Assembly (NCBI GenBank): GCA_037447655.1 | Contig: JBBHKE010002274.1 | Coordinates: 1 to 13,376 of the forward strand | Direction of reading: 5' to 3' | From: Zygnema cylindricum | Lineage: Eukaryota > Streptophyta > Zygnematophyceae > Zygnematales > Zygnemataceae | Length of the DNA: 13,376 nt | Part shown: piece after piece, positions 1 through 9,431 of the stretch | Layout: every line of letters starts with the position of its first letter | Position numbering within the stretch: the stretch's first letter is position 1 | The notes under the pieces: model-generated | Told to the model about the DNA's origin: nothing | Seen by the model: the letters and a program-made list of their open reading frames with translations, nothing else | The model's database searches: none | Translations under genes and position numbers: made by a program

Positions 1-20
1 AGGGAGGGAGGGAGGGAGGG
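1..20. repeat. (AGGG)n microsatellite
   Basis: Five consecutive AGGG units start exactly at the window edge, so the tract probably continues outside. It is a simple purine-rich repeat on the plus strand with G-quadruplex potential. No gene is attached to it. Confidence 0.95.
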
Positions 21-1414
21 ATTTGGAGGCTGGATAGCTTGAATTGCCTGAAAAAGTTTATGTATTTAAAAATATAAAAAAAAACCACTAGCTAGAGGAA
101 AGGATGTGAAAAATTGAGGGTGCTATGGGGTTTAAAGAAAAATACTAGAAACTCTATTTTCATGTTGGGTATGGAAGGTTTTCCAATCACCTTGAAGAAA
201 CATCCAGTTTATGTCCTTGGTCTCACGAGCCTCACTATAGTGCCCATCATTATTAAAGTTAAGAACACAAGTACAGTCATGACTTTGTTTGGTCAAAAAT
301 CATAAAATAGTGTTTACAACAGTATTCCAGGGAGTGGACTACAATCTACAATGTCCCTTTGCACTTTGTTTCATAATTTTGCGTTTATAGTTTTACACAT
401 AGTTTTACGTTTCATAATTTTGCAATAAAATGATCAATTCTTCACATTAATAACGATGGGCAGTGTAGCATCACGCTAATTGTTAAAACAATAACCCACA
501 ATGAAAAAATGAGAAGATTTTAAACACCAACTGCCATGGCATCTTCATTTAGTTGGGGGAGCTTTATCCCTCTCATGACTGAAAGACAGCCCACCCAACA
601 ACCTGTATTCTCATGAAGAATATTGGCTACTGGTTGGTTAGGGAAAAGGATATTCCTCAGCGATGGATTTTTGTTAATAATTGGAGGCAAGTTGAGATAG
701 ACACCTTTGGACAAAAACTCTCACCATCAACCAACTCTCCTTCGGGATTTGAAGTGTACTTAAAAAGACGCACTTTGACGTATGAAAACAAATATGTTTT
801 TTCTTTTGGGGGGGGCAAATCTTGTGAAGAAACTTAAAATGTGCATAGCTATAGACCTACTAAAATGCCTGGGCATAAATCAGAACCGTTAGTCTAAGTG
901 GACAATATAAATTGATATCCTTGTTTAGCTGTAACACAAAAAGCCAGTCCCTCGCAAGCAGTACTCTTGTGGTTAACACAAAAACAGTTAGCAATCCTCA
1001 ATCAGTGTAGAGCTAAAAAAAATATGCGGCAACAGTCATTAAGTGCACTGCATGAGATTTCTGATAAAAAGTTGGAACATACATGATAAGCCTTTGACAA
1101 ATACAACAACAAAAAGAAAAATGCTGACTGCAAGCCACTCTGGATCGATAATTCCAGCACATATAATTAAATGTATGACTTAGGTCCACGAGAAACGCAA
1201 ATATCAACAAGTAAACATTGAAATACTGAAGAAAACAAAATATAACAAACTAATTAAGCAGACATGTACTTCAAGCAAACCCATTCTAACATGGGCTTTA
1301 AATTCTTGATGAGTCCAGAATTTTAGCAACAACAGCCAGCTCAATTAAACATGCCAAAATCCTACCACAATATTTGACTATGCTCCAACAGACTTGAAAA
1401 AAAAACCAGCTTTG
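21..1414. other. No gene recognised; downstream flank of the ERD15-like gene
   Basis: This AT-rich stretch has only short open frames (for example 613-837 plus and 520-714 minus, which are opposite-strand readings of the same DNA). None shows a motif I recognise or a convincing exon structure. There is an AATAAA on the plus strand near 424, but no upstream coding exon to go with it. I see no inverted repeats matching the element families found further right. Confidence 0.6.
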
Positions 1415-1434
1415 GAACTGCACAACTGCACAAC

Positions 1435-1440
1435 TTTATT
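1435..1440 (-). terminator. Poly(A) signal AATAAA, probable 3' end of the ERD15-like transcript
   Basis: On the minus strand AATAAA occurs about 405 nt downstream of the stop codon at 1848-1846. Cleavage would then fall around 1410-1425. The stretch between stop and signal is A-rich on the transcribed strand and holds no further convincing coding exon, so it reads as a 3'UTR of about 430 nt. Other plant poly(A) signals are loose, so an earlier site is possible. Confidence 0.5.
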
Positions 1441-1845
1441 CCCTGTACAACATGGATACATTGACAATCCCTCCCTAGCACCAACGGTTTCTACACATCT
1501 ACATACAAGCTACTGCACAAACTTTTTTGAACATTTTTAACTTTTTTTTACATTTTGGACCTACTTTTGATATGTTCCTACAGTTTCCTAATTTTTCTAT
1601 TTTTTCACATTTTTTCTACTTTTTTTCACATTTTTACGAAGAGTACAGAAACTCTGCACGTACTTTTTCAAGACTTTGCCCTTTCAGGCATTTTTTATGT
1701 TGCCAGAAAACTGCAAAGAAAGTAACAGTTATGCCTTACCTATATTTCACAACCAGGCAGTCAACAGTGTAGGAAACATGGACAATTTCTACATAGACAA
1801 TCTAAAAAATTTAATCAATCACACTTTTTGGCTTTTTTTCACAAT

Positions 1846-2787
1846 TTATGCACGTGGCTGCTGGATGCGGCAATTAATCTTCTGCACATTTGTGCGCCAA
1901 ACTGGAACCTTATTGGGCTTATAGTGTGACACATTAGAATTGCAGTATTTCTTATCCTGCTTGGAAGACTTCATCTCCAAAAGCTCGTCAAGTTTCAGTG
2001 TCTGCTCAGTCACAGCAATCTCACTGCTCCTTGGAATGCCTGCAATCTCCAAATCCAAACAGCAATCTAAATAGCATCAGCAGCTCTTTGAAATTAGAGT
2101 ACAAACAAATGAAGACTAGATGACGAATTAAAAGTACTACAAATGTAGATTAACTAACAAAGTGATGAGGTGAAAGATTTAAAGATAAACTGATAGTGTA
2201 TTTTAAAATACATTCCAGAAAGTTTGTATCGGCAGGTTCCTAAAAGTCACATTCAGTCTTGATGTCGCACTTAAAACTATAATTCCTCAGATGGAAATCA
2301 TCCATTAAAGTAAGGACTCGCAGTCTGAAATAGCAACTTCTCAAGAAACAAGACATGTCTAATACACCACTTAACAATATACAGGAAAAGAGCCGCAACA
2401 TCCTCTAAGAATTGACATGGTCAACAACTGCAGGTTTGACAGGAAATAAGAACTAAGCGTCACTAAAAAAAAAACGATGTCCTTACCATATTCTGCTTCA
2501 CAAGCATCAATTTCTCCCTCTGTATCAGCCTCTTCCCATGACATTTCCATTTCCAGAAACTCGTCAAAGGCACTGAATTCCTCCAGATCTTCAAACGTGC
2601 TGTAATCTTCATCTTCTTCCAAGGAGACAAACCTTTCTCGAAGCCAATAATCCCTAAAAGCCGCGTCACTTTTAATCAAATTCCACCACTGTGCGCTGAA
2701 ATCTTCTGTTGCCAAAAAGGCGGCAGGCACAAATTGAGGAGCATTTGGATTTAAAGCAGACATAGGAGATAGAGCTTTAACAGCCAT
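1846..2787 (-). CDS. ERD15: ERD15-like PAM2-motif protein, two coding exons
   Basis: The coding parts are 2787-2487 and 2066-1846 (522 nt with stop, 173 residues). Members of the plant ERD15/CID1 family bind the MLLE domain of cytoplasmic poly(A)-binding protein through a PAM2 motif and are linked to drought, ABA and defence responses. Visible in order: PAM2 (residues 11-22, [12 protein letters not shown]), EDFSAQWW (28-35), the family signature [10 protein letters not shown] (44-53), a long acidic stretch (56-99), then a more basic tail ending QQPRA. Exon 1 ends TATG|GTAAGG; exon 2 begins after TTTAG at 2068-2067, and the phase-1 junction reads on in frame. Arabidopsis ERD15 is of similar size (about 160 residues). 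The ATG at 2787 precedes the first conserved block by ten residues and is followed by GCT, as in many plant starts. The N-terminal assignment is strong. The exon 2 tail rests on splice logic, and I did not recognise its sequence. Confidence 0.85.
2067..2486 (-). other. Intron of the ERD15-like gene
   Basis: This inferred 420-nt intron runs from GTAAGG at 2486 to TTTAG ending at 2067, in phase 1. Reading through the donor instead gives a short non-conserved hydrophobic tail and a stop at 2371, so splicing is the better model. A run of T followed by AG lies only about 15 nt past the donor and is too close to be used. Confidence 0.7.
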
Positions 2788-2796
2788 TGTAAAATT

Positions 2797-2991
2797 CTTG
2801 ATTATCTAGTGATTACGTAAAGATATGCCAGTACCAACAACTCCAATTTCCTTTCCTTCACAATCAGAATATGAAAATGCCTACGCCTGGCTGTACTTGT
2901 TCAGTGCTGCTGACAAAACATATGCCTTACAGTACTTGACTGGAACTAACTAATTTTCAAGATTCTTCGAGCAATATATACTGTACCTTAC
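2797..2991 (-). other. Probable 5'UTR intron of the ERD15-like gene
   Basis: On the minus strand a strong donor (ATCG|GTAAGG, GT at 2991-2990) lies about 200 nt upstream of the start codon. Candidate acceptors are CTAG ending at 2806 and CAAG ending at 2797, with branch-like TAATCAC just before. A leader intron would put the promoter right of about 3000. This is inferred from splice motifs only. Confidence 0.4.
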
Positions 2992-3499
2992 CGATAACAC
3001 CAGCAGGTTCCAGCTGATGTGGAGTGTGAACACGGAATACTGAACCGAAAAAAATAGTGAAAACGGTACATGACTTTTATTGCAGTCTGAACAGCTACAA
3101 TGCATATTTCGGCCACCGTCAGTGTGAACGACGTACGAGATGACAACGATTCACCGACGTTCCAATGCTGATATTTTATGTGAACAAATGTGATTTAGCC
3201 GTACGATGACACGTGATTGACTGATTTTGCTGAATGTAAACAATTGAAAATATTTTGTGAACTACGACTGTCCACGTCAGACTACATTCTTTGCTGGTAT
3301 CCCTTTCAAACTCACTTGTTGCTACAGTTGCACAAGAACTGCGTTCTATAGACGAAGGAATAAGTTCTAACCACATGTAGAAGCAAGAATTGCAGTGCTT
3401 TGTAGGACCACACGAATGTTTCGTACATTCGTACTTTTATAAAACGGATAAGAAGCTATCATTAGAACTTTAGAAATAGTTCTGCTGAACAGTACACTA
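2992..3499. other. Probable leader/promoter side of the ERD15-like gene; no other gene seen
   Basis: The segment holds the likely 5'UTR exon and upstream DNA. TATA-like A/T runs on the minus strand occur near 3170-3180 and 3436-3446, but neither can be chosen as the core promoter from sequence alone. Two copies of GTGTGAAC (3024-3031, 3122-3129) recur in the transposon-rich DNA further right, so part of this promoter side may be repeat-derived. A short hairpin (ACGAATG...CATTCGT) lies near 3412-3431. Confidence 0.4.
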
Positions 3500-3960
3500 C
3501 ACCGCGAATCGCTATTAGCGTACATGACGCTAATTGGGGTACCCCTTTTTTTGGGGCAAATTCTCAAATAGAGTAAAGTACGCTAAATGTTTTTGCACGT
3601 TATTTGAGGTACCCCGCTCAATGCGGTTCATAACTGTATTTTAGATCCCTTTTAAATAGTGTGGTGTACGGACTGCCAGATCTGTACTATTTCGTACATT
3701 TTTAAACTTAAAAGTACAGAAAATATAATAATATATAATTGCGTAAATATTTTCCGGCATACGCAGATGTCAAAAAAACGCGACGGCGTACGAATTGAAC
3801 AGTTTCGTACATATACATGTTTTAGTGTGGACATATTATGTGCTGAAAATTTTTACAAAGCAGTTTACAAATTAGAGTACATGATAAATTAGTATATTGT
3901 TGGACTCTTAATTTATATTTTAATACGTACGGTTTTCAATACGAGTCAAAATCTTGTGAG
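3500..3960. mobile_element. Truncated CACCG-family miniature element (copy A)
   Basis: The left end is CACCGCGAATCGCTATTAGC, right after TA at 3498-3499. Internally it has the family core box AAATAG-GTGGTGTACGG (near 3656-3671) and the central hairpin GTACGGA/TCTGTAC (3666-3687). The matching right terminal repeat is absent: by comparison with the complete copies it should occur near 4040, but copy B starts at 4021. The right boundary given is approximate. Only short unrelated frames occur inside, so the element is non-autonomous. Confidence 0.65.
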
Positions 3961-4020
3961 AAAAAATCAGAAGCCAAACTTTGCCCATTGGTCTAGTCCA
4001 ACTCCATGTCCGGTAAACTA

Positions 4021-4560
4021 CACCGCCAATCGTTATTAGCGTTGTGTACACTAATTCCGTCCCGCTTTTTTTTTTTTTTATTCTCCATTAGCGTAGTTCA
4101 TTCTATTTTTTTCTTTATTCTATTTAGGGTTATTTTCAGTACGTTGTCTCTTAAATAGAGTGGTGTACGGTCAGCATCAGACCGTACATGCATGTACCTT
4201 TTTATGTTAAAAAGTACAATAAATTAGTTTTAGTAACCGCGGACGCATGAGAATGTGCGTTCTATAAAGGAAAAAAAACCAGGTCGTAAAAAATCCCGCT
4301 CGCACATATTCGTTCGACAGCCGCGTTTCGACCGTGTGAATGTACGATTTGTGTACGATTTGCCAGATTTTGTACGGAGACCTATATTAGTGTAAGCATG
4401 TTTGCGACCGACATTTTTTTTTTCAAAGATCCAAATTACCATAACCAAACAATTAGAATGTATGATTTTTTCCAAAATTTTCAAATTCTTAAATAGCGTA
4501 CACCACGGTAATTATTTTTATACGCTAAAAAAACTTACACGCTAATAACGATTGGCGGTG
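4021..4560. mobile_element. Complete CACCG-family miniature element (copy B), TA target-site duplication
   Basis: This 540-bp element has perfect terminal inverted repeats of 22 bp (4021-4042 and 4539-4560, starting CACCGCCAATCG), flanked on both sides by TA (4019-4020, 4561-4562). TA duplication is the habit of Tc1/mariner-type transposons, but the terminal sequence is not one I recognise from Stowaway or other named families. Inside are a T-rich left arm, the core box, a hairpin GTACGGTC/GACCGTAC (4165-4187), a 14-nt palindrome GTACATGCATGTAC (4184-4197), and AAATAGCG motifs near the right end. There is no transposase frame. Confidence 0.85.
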
Positions 4561-4627
4561 TACAGTACAGTACTGTACTGTACTGTACATTACAGTATAG
4601 TACGGTACTGTACAGCACTGTACTTTA
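4561..4627. repeat. GTAC/CAGTACTG palindromic simple repeat
   Basis: This is a run of TACAG/TACTG units. The first 22 bases (4561-4582) are a perfect palindrome. It directly abuts the right end of the complete miniature element, whose TA flank is the first two bases of the tract. Confidence 0.9.
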
Positions 4628-5326
4628 GTGTTGGTGTACGCCCTTACGGTAATTAAACCTACGAGGTCAGTTACAGTTGGCATTTCAATGTGAACAGCAA
4701 GCAGTAAAAGCATCCGTTTGGTCGTTATCGTGTGAACAAGTGAAAAAATTGAAATGTACCGGTACACTAGGGGCCAGCCCTTTTTCTTGAAACATCGCAA
4801 AAAGTCAACCATGGCAATTTTTCTAGAGAGAAATTCGAAAGAACGGGAAGTGTGAACAGCTAAGATATGGTGACGTGGATAACGTATCAACAGCGGTGAC
4901 CGTTGTGCCCGCACATGTCCTTACGCGGTTCTATCGTAAAATTTCAAAGAATCAATATCGTATGCGTCATATTAGCAGGGCGCAAGCACCTACGTCATCA
5001 TCATGCACGACCTACATATTGGAGATATCGTACGAATATGTCAGGACTCAGACGGCAAACCCTCTCAACTGGCCATTGACTATTGATGTAGCGCGTGACC
5101 GTCCCACGATTTGTCGCGTCTGTGACGGCGACCGTTCTGTACCCGTACTGTACTGCAATTTCAGAAAGGAACCTGCCTGGCCAAAGGATCCCACCTGTAA
5201 ACTGCAACGGCTACATAGAAATGAAAGTGCTTGGCGCAAGCTTATTCTGGTGTGCCACAACAGAACTGAACTCCACTTCATCAGTTTGATTTGTCTAAAT
5301 GGCCCAAAACACGTTGCAAATACTTG
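4628..5326. other. No gene recognised
   Basis: A long open frame crosses this stretch on the plus strand (4875-5519), but it starts at GTG, runs straight into the neighbouring hAT-like repeat, and has no motif I recognise, so I treat it as chance. Copies of the octamer GTGTGAAC lie at 4730-4737 and 4850-4857. The rest shows no element ends I can pair. Confidence 0.5.
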
Positions 5327-5690
5327 TAGTGGTGTGTATCGGCAAGAAATTTATCGCGATAACACCGATACCGATAGTTATCGGTTATCGAACGGTCAAG
5401 GGTTCCGATATATCGCTCCGAGACCAGGAAACTCCTTATCGGCGATAAATGGAAAAAAAATAGTACGCATTATAATACTACTTTATGATATAATGTATTA
5501 TAATTGTCACTGTTTATAGCATGGTATGCCACTTGTAGCAATCTGTTCCATACTCTGTGTAACGGAATAACGGCAGTTCAGTACGACGGAATAAACCGTT
5601 TAGCTGTACGATACAAACCGTACAATTATTGCCGATAATTATCGGTATCGGTGTTATAATATTATCGGTTTCTTATCGGTGATAACACCA
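5327..5690. mobile_element. hAT-like miniature element (copy 1)
   Basis: It starts TAGTGGTGTGTATCGG and ends near 5690 with an imperfect inverted counterpart (…TTATCGGTGATAACACCA). Both ends carry alternating TATCGG/CCGATA repeats over roughly 55 bp. The YARNG-like start (TAGTG) fits hAT transposons. No convincing 8-bp target duplication survives (left flank AATACTTG). The interior matches the reverse complement of the element at 10294-10720 for most of its length, for example CTCCTTATCGGCGATAA versus TTCCTTATCACCGATAA. It is non-coding. Confidence 0.7.
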
Positions 5691-6566
5691 GTTTTGATAT
5701 ATCTTGCCAATCAGCCTTTTCCCAATGCACATTTTTCCAAGATTTGTTTTGAAAAATGCCAATCGAAGCTCAGATCTTTTTCTTTTCATCGTAGCCGTCG
5801 AAAAATCCAAGAAGTGTGAACAAAGTGACGAAAACAACATTGATTTTTTTCAACGACATCATACATTTTTACTTTTTTTATGTAGTTTGTACTGTTGGTC
5901 CATTATTGACCTTAGACGAGACCCTTATAATGTTTTCAGTCCGAGCCTTCGAGGGGGTTAATATGACGTCATTTTCCAAACCTGACCTGGATTGCGTCTG
6001 ACTGTATACCACGTGGCTCACATGGCATTTGATTTGTGGACCACCTTGACTCTTACGGTCTTTCTGATAGATAAAACATCATCTGGCAGCCACGTGTTTA
6101 TGGAAACTAAATAATTAATATTGGATTTCGGTTCACCATTCAATTGAATGTACGGAGAAGAGTGTACAGCTGTACTGCTGTACACACCTGGAAATCTCGT
6201 TATCGAGAGTTTATTTAGGAATATCTTGACCAGCTAACTACAGTACTGTACGGTACTCACCGGGAGCTTCCTAAATTGCTGGAATACTGTAGCCTATTTG
6301 TTTATTAGTCCGTACAAAAGATGTGTAAGCTTTGAGCTTTTCCGGCTGTTTTGTACCTTGCAGGTCGTCACTGGCATCAAATCGCCGGCCGATAATTACA
6401 GTTGGGCGGTTGGGATGGCCGTCAAATAAAGTCGTTGACTTTGACTCGTCATTGTAAGTCATAAGATACATCCATACTCTATGCGCGTTACATGCTCTGC
6501 AGAATCATATAATATCAACCATCCAACTGTGCATATAAAATATGGAATTAATACTACAACGGCAAC
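5691..6566. other. No gene recognised
   Basis: Short frames exist (5704-5961 plus, 6271-6471 minus), but none has recognised motifs. The minus frame ends near a possible splice donor (CAAG|GTACAA around 6355), yet no partner exon can be argued. A CCACGTGG box lies near 6010, and one GTGTGAAC at 5814-5821. There is a GTAC-rich patch near 6160-6255. Confidence 0.45.
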
Positions 6567-6568
6567 TA

Positions 6569-7127
6569 CACCGCCAATCGCTATTAGCGTAGTGTAAGCT
6601 AATTCCGTCCCGCTTTTTATTTTTTTTATTCTCAAATAGCGTAGCTTATTCTATTTTTTTCTTTACGCCATTCAGGGTTATTTTCCAAGTACCGTAAAAG
6701 CGAAAGTACGTTGTCGTTTAGATAGTGTGGTGTACGGTACGTGTCGGACCGTACAAAAATGTACCTTTTTAAGTGTAAAGTATAATTAATGAGTTTTAGT
6801 AACCGCGGACACATGAGAAAATGCGCTCTAAAAAGGTGATAAAATCGGGTTGTCAAATATCACGTTCGCACAAATTCGTTCAACAGCCACGTTTCGACTG
6901 TGTGAACGTATGATTTGTGTACGATTTGTCAGATTTTGTTTAAGTACCTATATTAGTGTAAGCATGTTTGCGACCGACATTTATTTTTTTCAAATACCCA
7001 AATTAAAGTTATCAAACAATTATAACGTATGTTTTTTTTCAAAGTTTTCAAATTCTTAATTAGCGTAAACCACGGTAATTATTCCTATACGCTAAAGAAC
7101 CTTCTGCGCTAATAGCGATTAGCGGTG
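6569..7127. mobile_element. Complete CACCG-family miniature element (copy C), TA target-site duplication
   Basis: This 559-bp element is flanked by TA (6567-6568, 7128-7129). Its 21-bp terminal repeats (6569-6589, 7107-7127) differ at one position and are nearly those of copy B. It aligns with copy B along its length: shared ATTCCGTCCCGC left arm, core box, central hairpin GTACGGT/ACCGTAC (6732-6754), AGTAACCGCGGAC block, and a right-end ACCACGGTAATTATT motif. The two are clearly one subfamily with moderate divergence. There is no coding capacity. Confidence 0.85.
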
Positions 7128-7129
7128 TA

Positions 7130-7490
7130 CTGTACAGACTACGTTTCAGCTTGTACCGTCTGGCTGGCAGCGCAAAAAGTTTTTGAAGATATTTTTTGGT
7201 GCATAAAGTGATGTACATCGAGGATTATCTCTTGATACTTCATACGGGGCAGTTTATTTTATTGAATTACGTATCGGACGCGATACTAGGTACACGACCG
7301 CTTCAAAACAAAGTTAAAATCACGAATCTTAACAATTGGTGAAGATGTAGTCGTCCAAAATGGACGTCAAAGTACAGAGATTCTGTACAAGATTCGAAAG
7401 ATTTTTCACATCGGACTGACAACGAATGTGAATATTACGCGATATTCATATCCTGCTTTTGCAGGGAGAATCTTGCCAACTAAAAACCTG
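7130..7490. other. Spacer between two miniature elements; nothing recognised
   Basis: This unique-looking AT-rich sequence lies between two CACCG-family elements. I find no exon, RNA gene or paired repeat ends in it. It begins with a TACTGTACAG patch like the one following copy B. Confidence 0.5.
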
Positions 7491-7492
7491 TA

Positions 7493-8031
7493 CACCGCGC
7501 ATCGTTATTAGTGTCAAAGTCACTAATTTGGGTTCTTAAAATTTTGATCTTTTTCCTCAAATAGGATACATGATTTTAATTTTTCCTTACGTTAATTGAG
7601 GTACCGTACAAAATAGCGTAAAGAACTAAAGCTCAATAAGATCTAAATAGCGTGGTGTGCGGTCGATGTCAGACCGTACATAAATGTACTTTTTCAAGTG
7701 AAAATTTTACAAAAAAATGAATTAAATCGGACGCTTACGCATAGGAACGTGCGCTAAAAAAACGGGATTGGTCTAACACGTAAATTAGTCTGACATGTAC
7801 GGATATTTAAAATTTCACTACGGTGTACGATTTTTTATATTTTGTACGGATACATATAAAAATGTGTATAATCGTACAAAAAAGTTCCAATTTTGCTGTT
7901 CCAAATTAGCGTTAACACTGAAATTAGAATAAACCTTCTTTTTTATAATTTTCAAATTATTAATTAGCGTCAATGACGGTATATTTACTTACACACTGTT
8001 TAAACTTTGACACTAATAACGATGCGCGGTG
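7493..8031. mobile_element. Complete CACCG-family miniature element (copy D, variant termini)
   Basis: This 539-bp element is flanked by TA (7491-7492, 8032-8033) with perfect 28-bp terminal inverted repeats (7493-7520, 8004-8031, starting CACCGCGCATCG). The termini differ from copies B and C at the same places at both ends. It shares the core box AAATAGCGTGGTGT, the central hairpin (GTGCGGTC/GACCGTAC, 7657-7679, one G-T pair) and the AATTAGCG right-end motif, but the rest is strongly diverged. It represents a separate subfamily. Non-coding. Confidence 0.85.
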
Positions 8032-8033
8032 TA

Positions 8034-8190
8034 GTTTCTTCGGCCGGGAAGGGCTGCCTTGCCTCTAACACGGCATTAAAAAAACCAAAACCGTCTAAAA
8101 TATTTCCTACAATGTTTCAACACGGCACCTATCCTTGGCCCGCTGAATATGCAAACTTTCAAATTATATGAAATGGAAAATAGTGGCGGG
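8034..8190. other. Short spacer; nothing recognised
   Basis: The segment lies between the right end of copy D and the next hAT-like element. Its last eight bases (8183-8190, GTGGCGGG) are the likely left target-site copy of that element. Confidence 0.5.
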
Positions 8191-8658
8191 TAGTGTTTTG
8201 TATCGGTAAAAAAATTATAACGATAACACCAATACCGATAGTTATCGGTTATCAAACGGTCAGAGTTACCGATGTAATTGTACTTTTTGTACTTTTTGTC
8301 CAGAGTACACGTGGCAGGTTTGTAGTGGATCCCAAGGAGGAAAGGGACAAAGTCATGGCGTCGGATGTGAAAGGTACATCGTTTTAACTGGAGTCGTACT
8401 AAAGTCGTATATATCCAATGTCGGCTACTGTACTTTCGGCTTAAATAAATGTATAAATGATCCGATAAGTAGGCACCTCAGTAGACAGGGGTTGTGAGTA
8501 GGGCGCGTCGGGGGAATAACACGTACATTTGAGTGAACTTACCGTACATTTATATGTACGGTCCGTACATATATCTCCATACCGATATATCGATTATCTG
8601 CTACCCGAAAAAAGGCCCATATCGGTTATCGGCAAATCCTTACCGATACACAACACTA
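8191..8658. mobile_element. hAT-like miniature element (copy 2) with an 8-bp target duplication
   Basis: It begins TAGTGTTTTGTATCGGTAA and ends with an inverted counterpart, TTACCGATACACAACACTA. The flanking octamers are GTGGCGGG (8183-8190) and GAGGAGGG (8659-8666), six of eight bases alike, as expected for an aged hAT insertion. The first ~95 bp match the element at 5327, but the middle (about 8290-8520) is different sequence with a GC-richer patch (AAGGAGGAAAGGGAC). Open frames inside are only the repeat read in phase. It could be a longer relative or one that acquired host DNA. Confidence 0.75.
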
Positions 8659-9021
8659 GAGGAGGGTGCTTGTTCGGGGCCCAGAATAAAAAATATACCG
8701 CAGAGTTTAAATTTGCGAAAGCGATGAAAGGCAAAATCCAGTTTCCCCACATTGTCAACGCATTGTATGGTACATTACCCTTACCTTATTTGGAGTTTCT
8801 AATAGTTTTTGCACATTACAAATAAAATGTACACGGTATCAACATATGAAAATGATTATGTACCACGCTTCTGTCACTAAATTTTACGGACATCACCTAA
8901 AAAACACAAAAACAATACAATTACTCCTAACTCGTCCTCTATCATATATAGGATGTCATATATATAGGACGCATGTCGTCAATGAACATTACCATACTAA
9001 GATATTATGACACTTATTATT
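8659..9021. other. No gene recognised; AT-rich spacer
   Basis: A frame entering from the hAT-like element stops near 8825 and is followed at once by AATAAA, but nothing supports it as a real exon. Near 8937-8970 there is an ATATATAGGA direct/inverted repeat able to form an imperfect hairpin. Confidence 0.45.
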
Positions 9022-9431
9022 TGAAACTCTGAGACCTCCATAAGTCCTCAGAGTGGACAACTTCCAAGAAGCCTCTAGGATAATCCCGACCCCTTTGTGT
9101 TTCAGCAAAAACAACTGCCACCTTGGCAGACAAAAACTCTGACCACTTGCACCCCTGTGAAGGCAAGACTCCCCTGAGTCGATAGCAAAAAGAAATTTTA
9201 ATTTATGACTTTGCTCCCCTGAGCTGTAAGTTATGGAGGGTCAAAGTTGACCTTTTGTACAGAAGCTCTCTGGGAGAGAGGGTCCTATCTTCTAATTTTT
9301 CTAAGTCCTATCTCTCTCACAGACTCTATCTACTGATGTAGGGAACCAATCAGATTACAGTTCCGTACGCAAAAGTACAGCTGCCGGTGTACTTTATGTA
9401 CGGACACTGTACGACATGGCCTAAATGTCGA

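Noticed and set aside
613-837. Plus-strand 74-residue frame near the left edge
   Set aside because: No recognised domain, no splice or promoter support, and the opposite strand is equally open across part of it.
2463-2669. Second minus-strand frame overlapping exon 1 of the ERD15-like gene
   Set aside because: It is a shifted-frame shadow of the conserved coding exon and shows no motif of its own.
4875-5519. Longest open frame on the plus strand (214 residues)
   Set aside because: It begins at GTG rather than ATG, its last third is the hAT-like terminal repeat read in phase, and no family motif is visible. The same repeat ends give open frames at 8193 and 10560 too.
8529-8825. Frame containing KKYTAEFKFAKAMK, reminiscent of a transposase N-terminal helix
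   Set aside because: The resemblance is a few residues only, the frame starts inside the hAT-like end repeat, and no helix-turn-helix or catalytic motif follows.
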